64,000 bases of DNA, taken from the NCBI RefSeq assembly GCF_051014445.1, contig NC_135141.1, positions 8,990,001 to 9,054,000 of the forward strand. Reading direction: 5' to 3'. Positions 61,681 to 64,000 of this stretch are shown piece by piece. How positions within the stretch are numbered: the stretch's first letter is position 1; each line of letters begins with the position of its first letter. This stretch comes from Colletes latitarsis (taxonomy: Eukaryota; Arthropoda; Insecta; Hymenoptera; Colletidae). A model generated the notes under the pieces. It ran no database searches, was not told the DNA's origin, and saw only the letters and a list, made by a program, of their open reading frames with translations. Position numbers and translations under genes: made by a program.

Positions 61681-64000
61681 CACCGGCAGAGTCTGGGATA
61701 GGTCTGGGTCATGCCCGAATCTGGCTCATGATTTTGCCTCTTCCGCATACTTGTTGGCCAGATCCTGGGTTTTTTCGGGTTTGAATCATGTAGTAATGTC
61801 GTACCACACAGTAACAGTCAATTAAACCTGAAGTCGGTCAGTATTTTAGAGGTTAACACCGGTTAGGCCTGGGTTAGGTCTGGGTCATGCCCGCATCTGG
61901 CTCATGATTTTGCCTTCTTCGCATACTTGTTGGCCAGATCCTGGGTTTTTTCGGGTTTGAATCACGTAGTAATGTGGTTCCACACAATAGCAGCTAATTA
62001 AACCTGGATTCGGTCAGTATATTAGAGGATAACACCGGTTAGGTCTGGGTTAGATCTGGGTTATGACCGCATCTGGCTCATGATTTTGCCTTCTTCGCAT
62101 ACTTGATGGCCAGATCCTTGGTTTTCTCTGGTTTGTATCACGTAGTAATGTGGTAACACATTGAAACAGTCAATTAAACCTGGTTTCGATCAATATCTTA
62201 CAGGATAAAAACGGGTAGGTCTGGGTTAGGTCTGGGTTATGCCCGCATCTGGCTCATGATTTTGCCTTTTCCACATTCTTGTTGGCCAGATCCTTCGTTT
62301 CCTCTGGTTTGAATCACGTAGTAATGTGGTGCCACACTGAAACAGACTATTAAACCTGGTTTCGATCAATAATTTAGAGGATAAATCCGGTTAGGTCTGA
62401 GTTAGGTCTGGGTTATGCCCGCATCTGGCTCATGATTTTGCCTTTTCCGCATTCTTGTGTGCCAGAGCCTTGGTTTTCTCTGGTTTGTATCACGTAGTAA
62501 TGCGGTACCACATTGAAACAGTCAATTAAACCTGCTTTCGATGAATATTTTACAGGATTAAACCGGTTAGGTCTGAGTTAGGTCTGGTTTATGCCCTCAT
62601 CTGACTCATGATTTTGCCTTCTTCGCATACTTGTTGGCCAGATCCTGGGTTTTTTCGGGTTTGAATCACGTAGTAATGTGGTTCCACACAGTAGCAGCTA
62701 ATTAAACCTGGATTCGGTCAGTATTTTAGAGGATAACACCAGTTAGGTCTGGGTTAGATCTGGGTTATGCCCGAATCTGGCTCATACTTTTGCCTTTTCC
62801 GCATACTTATTGGCCAGATCCTGGGTTTTTTCGGGTTTGAATCACGTAGTAATGTGGTTCCACACAGTAGCAGCTAATTAAACCTGGATTCGGTCAGTAT
62901 TTTAGAGGATAACACCGGTTAGGTCTGGGTTAGATCTGGGTTATGACCGCATCTGGCTCATGATTTTGCCTTCTTCGCATACTTGATGGCCAGATCCTTG
63001 GTTTTCTCTGGTTTGTATCACGTAGTAATGTGGTAACACACTGAAACAGTCAATTAAACCTGGTTTCGATCAATAATATATAGCATATATCCGGTTAGGG
63101 CTGGGTTAGTTCTGTGTTATGCCCGCATCTGGCTCATGATTTTGCCTTCTTCGCATACTTGTTGGCCAGATCCTGGGTTTTTTCGGGTTTGAATCACGTA
63201 GTAATGTGGTACCACACAGTAACAGCTAATTAAACCTGGATTCGATCAGTATTTTAGAGGATAACACCGGTTAGGTCTGGGTTAGGTCTGGGTTATGCCC
63301 GAATCTGGCTCATGATTTTGCATTTTCCGCAAACTTATTGGCCAGATCCTGGTTTTTTCGGGTTTGAATCATGTAGTAATGTGGTACCACACAGTAACAG
63401 TCAATTAAACCTGAAATCGGTCAGTATTTTAGAGGTTAACACCGGTTAGGCCTGGGTTAGGTCTGGGTCATGCCCGAATCTGGCTCATGAGTTTGCCTTT
63501 TCCAAATTCTTGTTGGCCAGATCCTTGGTTTTCTCTGGTTTGTATCACGTAGTAATGTGGTAACACATTGAAACAGTCAATTAAACCTGGTTTCGATCAA
63601 TATCTTACAGGATAAAACCGGGTAGGTCTGGGTTAGGTCTGGGTTATGCCCGCATCTGGCTCATGATTTTGCCTTTTCCACATTCTTGTTGGCCAGATCC
63701 TTCGTTTCCTCTGGTTTGAATCACGTAGTAATGTGGTGCCACACTGAAACAGACTATTAGACCTGGTTTCGATCAATAATATATAGCACATATCCGGTTA
63801 GGTCTGGGTTAGGTCTGTGTTATGCCCGCATCTGGCTCATGATTTTGCCCTCTTCGCATACTTGTTGACTAGATCCTGGGTTTTCTCTGGTTTGAATCAC
63901 GTAGTAATGTGGTACCACACTGAAACAGACTATTAAACCTGGTTTCGATCAATAATTTAGAGGATAAATCCGGTTAGGTCTGAGTTAGGTCAGCGTTATG
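59844..64000 (+). repeat. 3,517 bp (20-monomer) duplicated block running off the window end
   Basis: CTGAAATCGGTCAG at 59,894 recurs at 63,411 and CAATAATATATAGCACATAT near 60,257 recurs near 63,774, both at an offset of 3,517 bp. The match holds to the last base, where AGGTCAGCGTTATG at about 60,472 corresponds to the final bases of the window. One visible difference is GTTGTACCAC near 60,393 against GTGGTACCAC near 63,910. The right edge of the second copy lies outside the window. Confidence 0.82.

Larger units (their letters stand above)
1..64000 (+). repeat. Satellite DNA array, ~176 bp monomer, head to tail across the whole window
   Basis: A unit starting TGGGTTTTTTCGGG recurs at window positions 1, 177 and 353 and then about every 176 bp to the end, giving roughly 364 copies. 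All copies read in the same direction; I saw no inverted monomer and no break by unrelated sequence. Monomers differ by substitutions, 1-2 bp indels, gain or loss of an 11 bp internal unit, and a rare 41 bp expansion. Arrays of this kind are typical of eukaryotic heterochromatin, often the centromere, and the unit is about one nucleosome plus linker. Centromere function is inference: nothing in the sequence proves CENH3 binding. I do not recognise the family. The window starts and ends inside monomers, so neither array border is present. Confidence 0.98.
57340..64000 (+). repeat. Array domain 6: 'AATATATAGC' and 'GAGGTTAACACC' subfamilies
   Basis: Markers are CAATAATATATAGCATATAT (57,441 onward, and near 59.73, 60.26, 63.07 and 63.77 kb), CTGAAATCGGTCAG or CTGAAGTCGGTCAG with GAGGTTAACACCGG, TTTTCCAAATTCTTG, TCCTTCGTTTCCTCTGG and GTGGTAACACATTG. 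These are rare or absent in earlier domains, so this is a distinct local lineage of the satellite. The domain runs off the window end. Confidence 0.85.

Noticed and set aside
1..64000. CRISPR array
   Set aside because: Repeats are about 176 bp with no unique spacers, and there are no cas genes. This is a direct tandem satellite.
1..64000. CENP-B box (TTCGnnnnAnnCGGG)
   Set aside because: TTCGATCAATA matches only the first half, and CCCGAAT or CCCGCAT on the other strand matches only the CGGG end. Neither has the other half at the right distance, so no canonical box is present in the monomers read.
1..64000. Known plant centromere satellites (Arabidopsis 178 bp, Brassica 176 bp types)
   Set aside because: The unit length is similar, but I could not match the sequence to what I recall of these families. 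Size alone is not evidence of relationship, and a database search would decide.

Overview
The whole window is one uninterrupted satellite DNA array. A unit of about 176 bp repeats head to tail from the first base to the last, roughly 364 copies, always in the same orientation. I find no protein gene, RNA gene, transposable element, CRISPR array or unique-sequence island. Both window ends fall inside the repeat, so the array continues on both sides. Long homogeneous tandem arrays with a nucleosome-sized unit are typical of eukaryotic centromeric, pericentromeric or subtelomeric heterochromatin. The 176 bp unit fits the 170-180 bp class common in plant centromeres, but I do not recognise the family and cannot name a species or rule out an animal.

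Monomer anatomy, with monomer position 1 at the T of TGGGTTTTTT (window base 1): a T-tract (1-14); GGTTTGAATC (13-22); CACGTAG (22-28); a perfect 12 bp palindrome TGTGGTACCACA with a KpnI site (32-43); an AT-rich stretch (about 45-90); two tandem copies of an 11 bp subrepeat GGTTAGGTCTG followed by a partial third (96-124); CCCGAATCTGGCTCATG or a close variant (about 125-141); and a pyrimidine-rich tail ending GGCCAGATCC (167-176). A representative consensus counts to 45% G+C. Two linked haplotypes of the first half recur: one with a CTGGGTTTTTTCGGG start, the other with CTTGGTTTTCTCTGG.

Layout by local variants: 1-17.8 kb is a diverse mosaic with some 41 bp-expanded monomers. 17.8-19.56 kb is a divergent 'TTATAGGATAAC' subfamily. 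19.56-26.28 kb contains a 705 bp (4-mer) higher-order repeat and a diverged second copy of the block. 26.28-38.62 kb is two 6,169 bp (35-mer) units in tandem, identical wherever I compared them. 38.2-42.66 kb adds a 529 bp (3-mer) and a 3,521 bp (20-mer) duplication. 42.66-57.3 kb is a mosaic with 13-, 14- and 27-monomer repeat distances. 57.3-64 kb is a distinct subfamily with 14-mer and 20-mer duplications.

There is no gene network. The biology is the structure and turnover of a satellite array. The points most worth checking are the near-identical 6.2 kb tandem duplication (recent amplification or misassembly), copy-number change of the 11 bp G-rich subrepeat, the conserved dyad in nearly every monomer, and the patchwork pattern suggesting unequal exchange and gene conversion.
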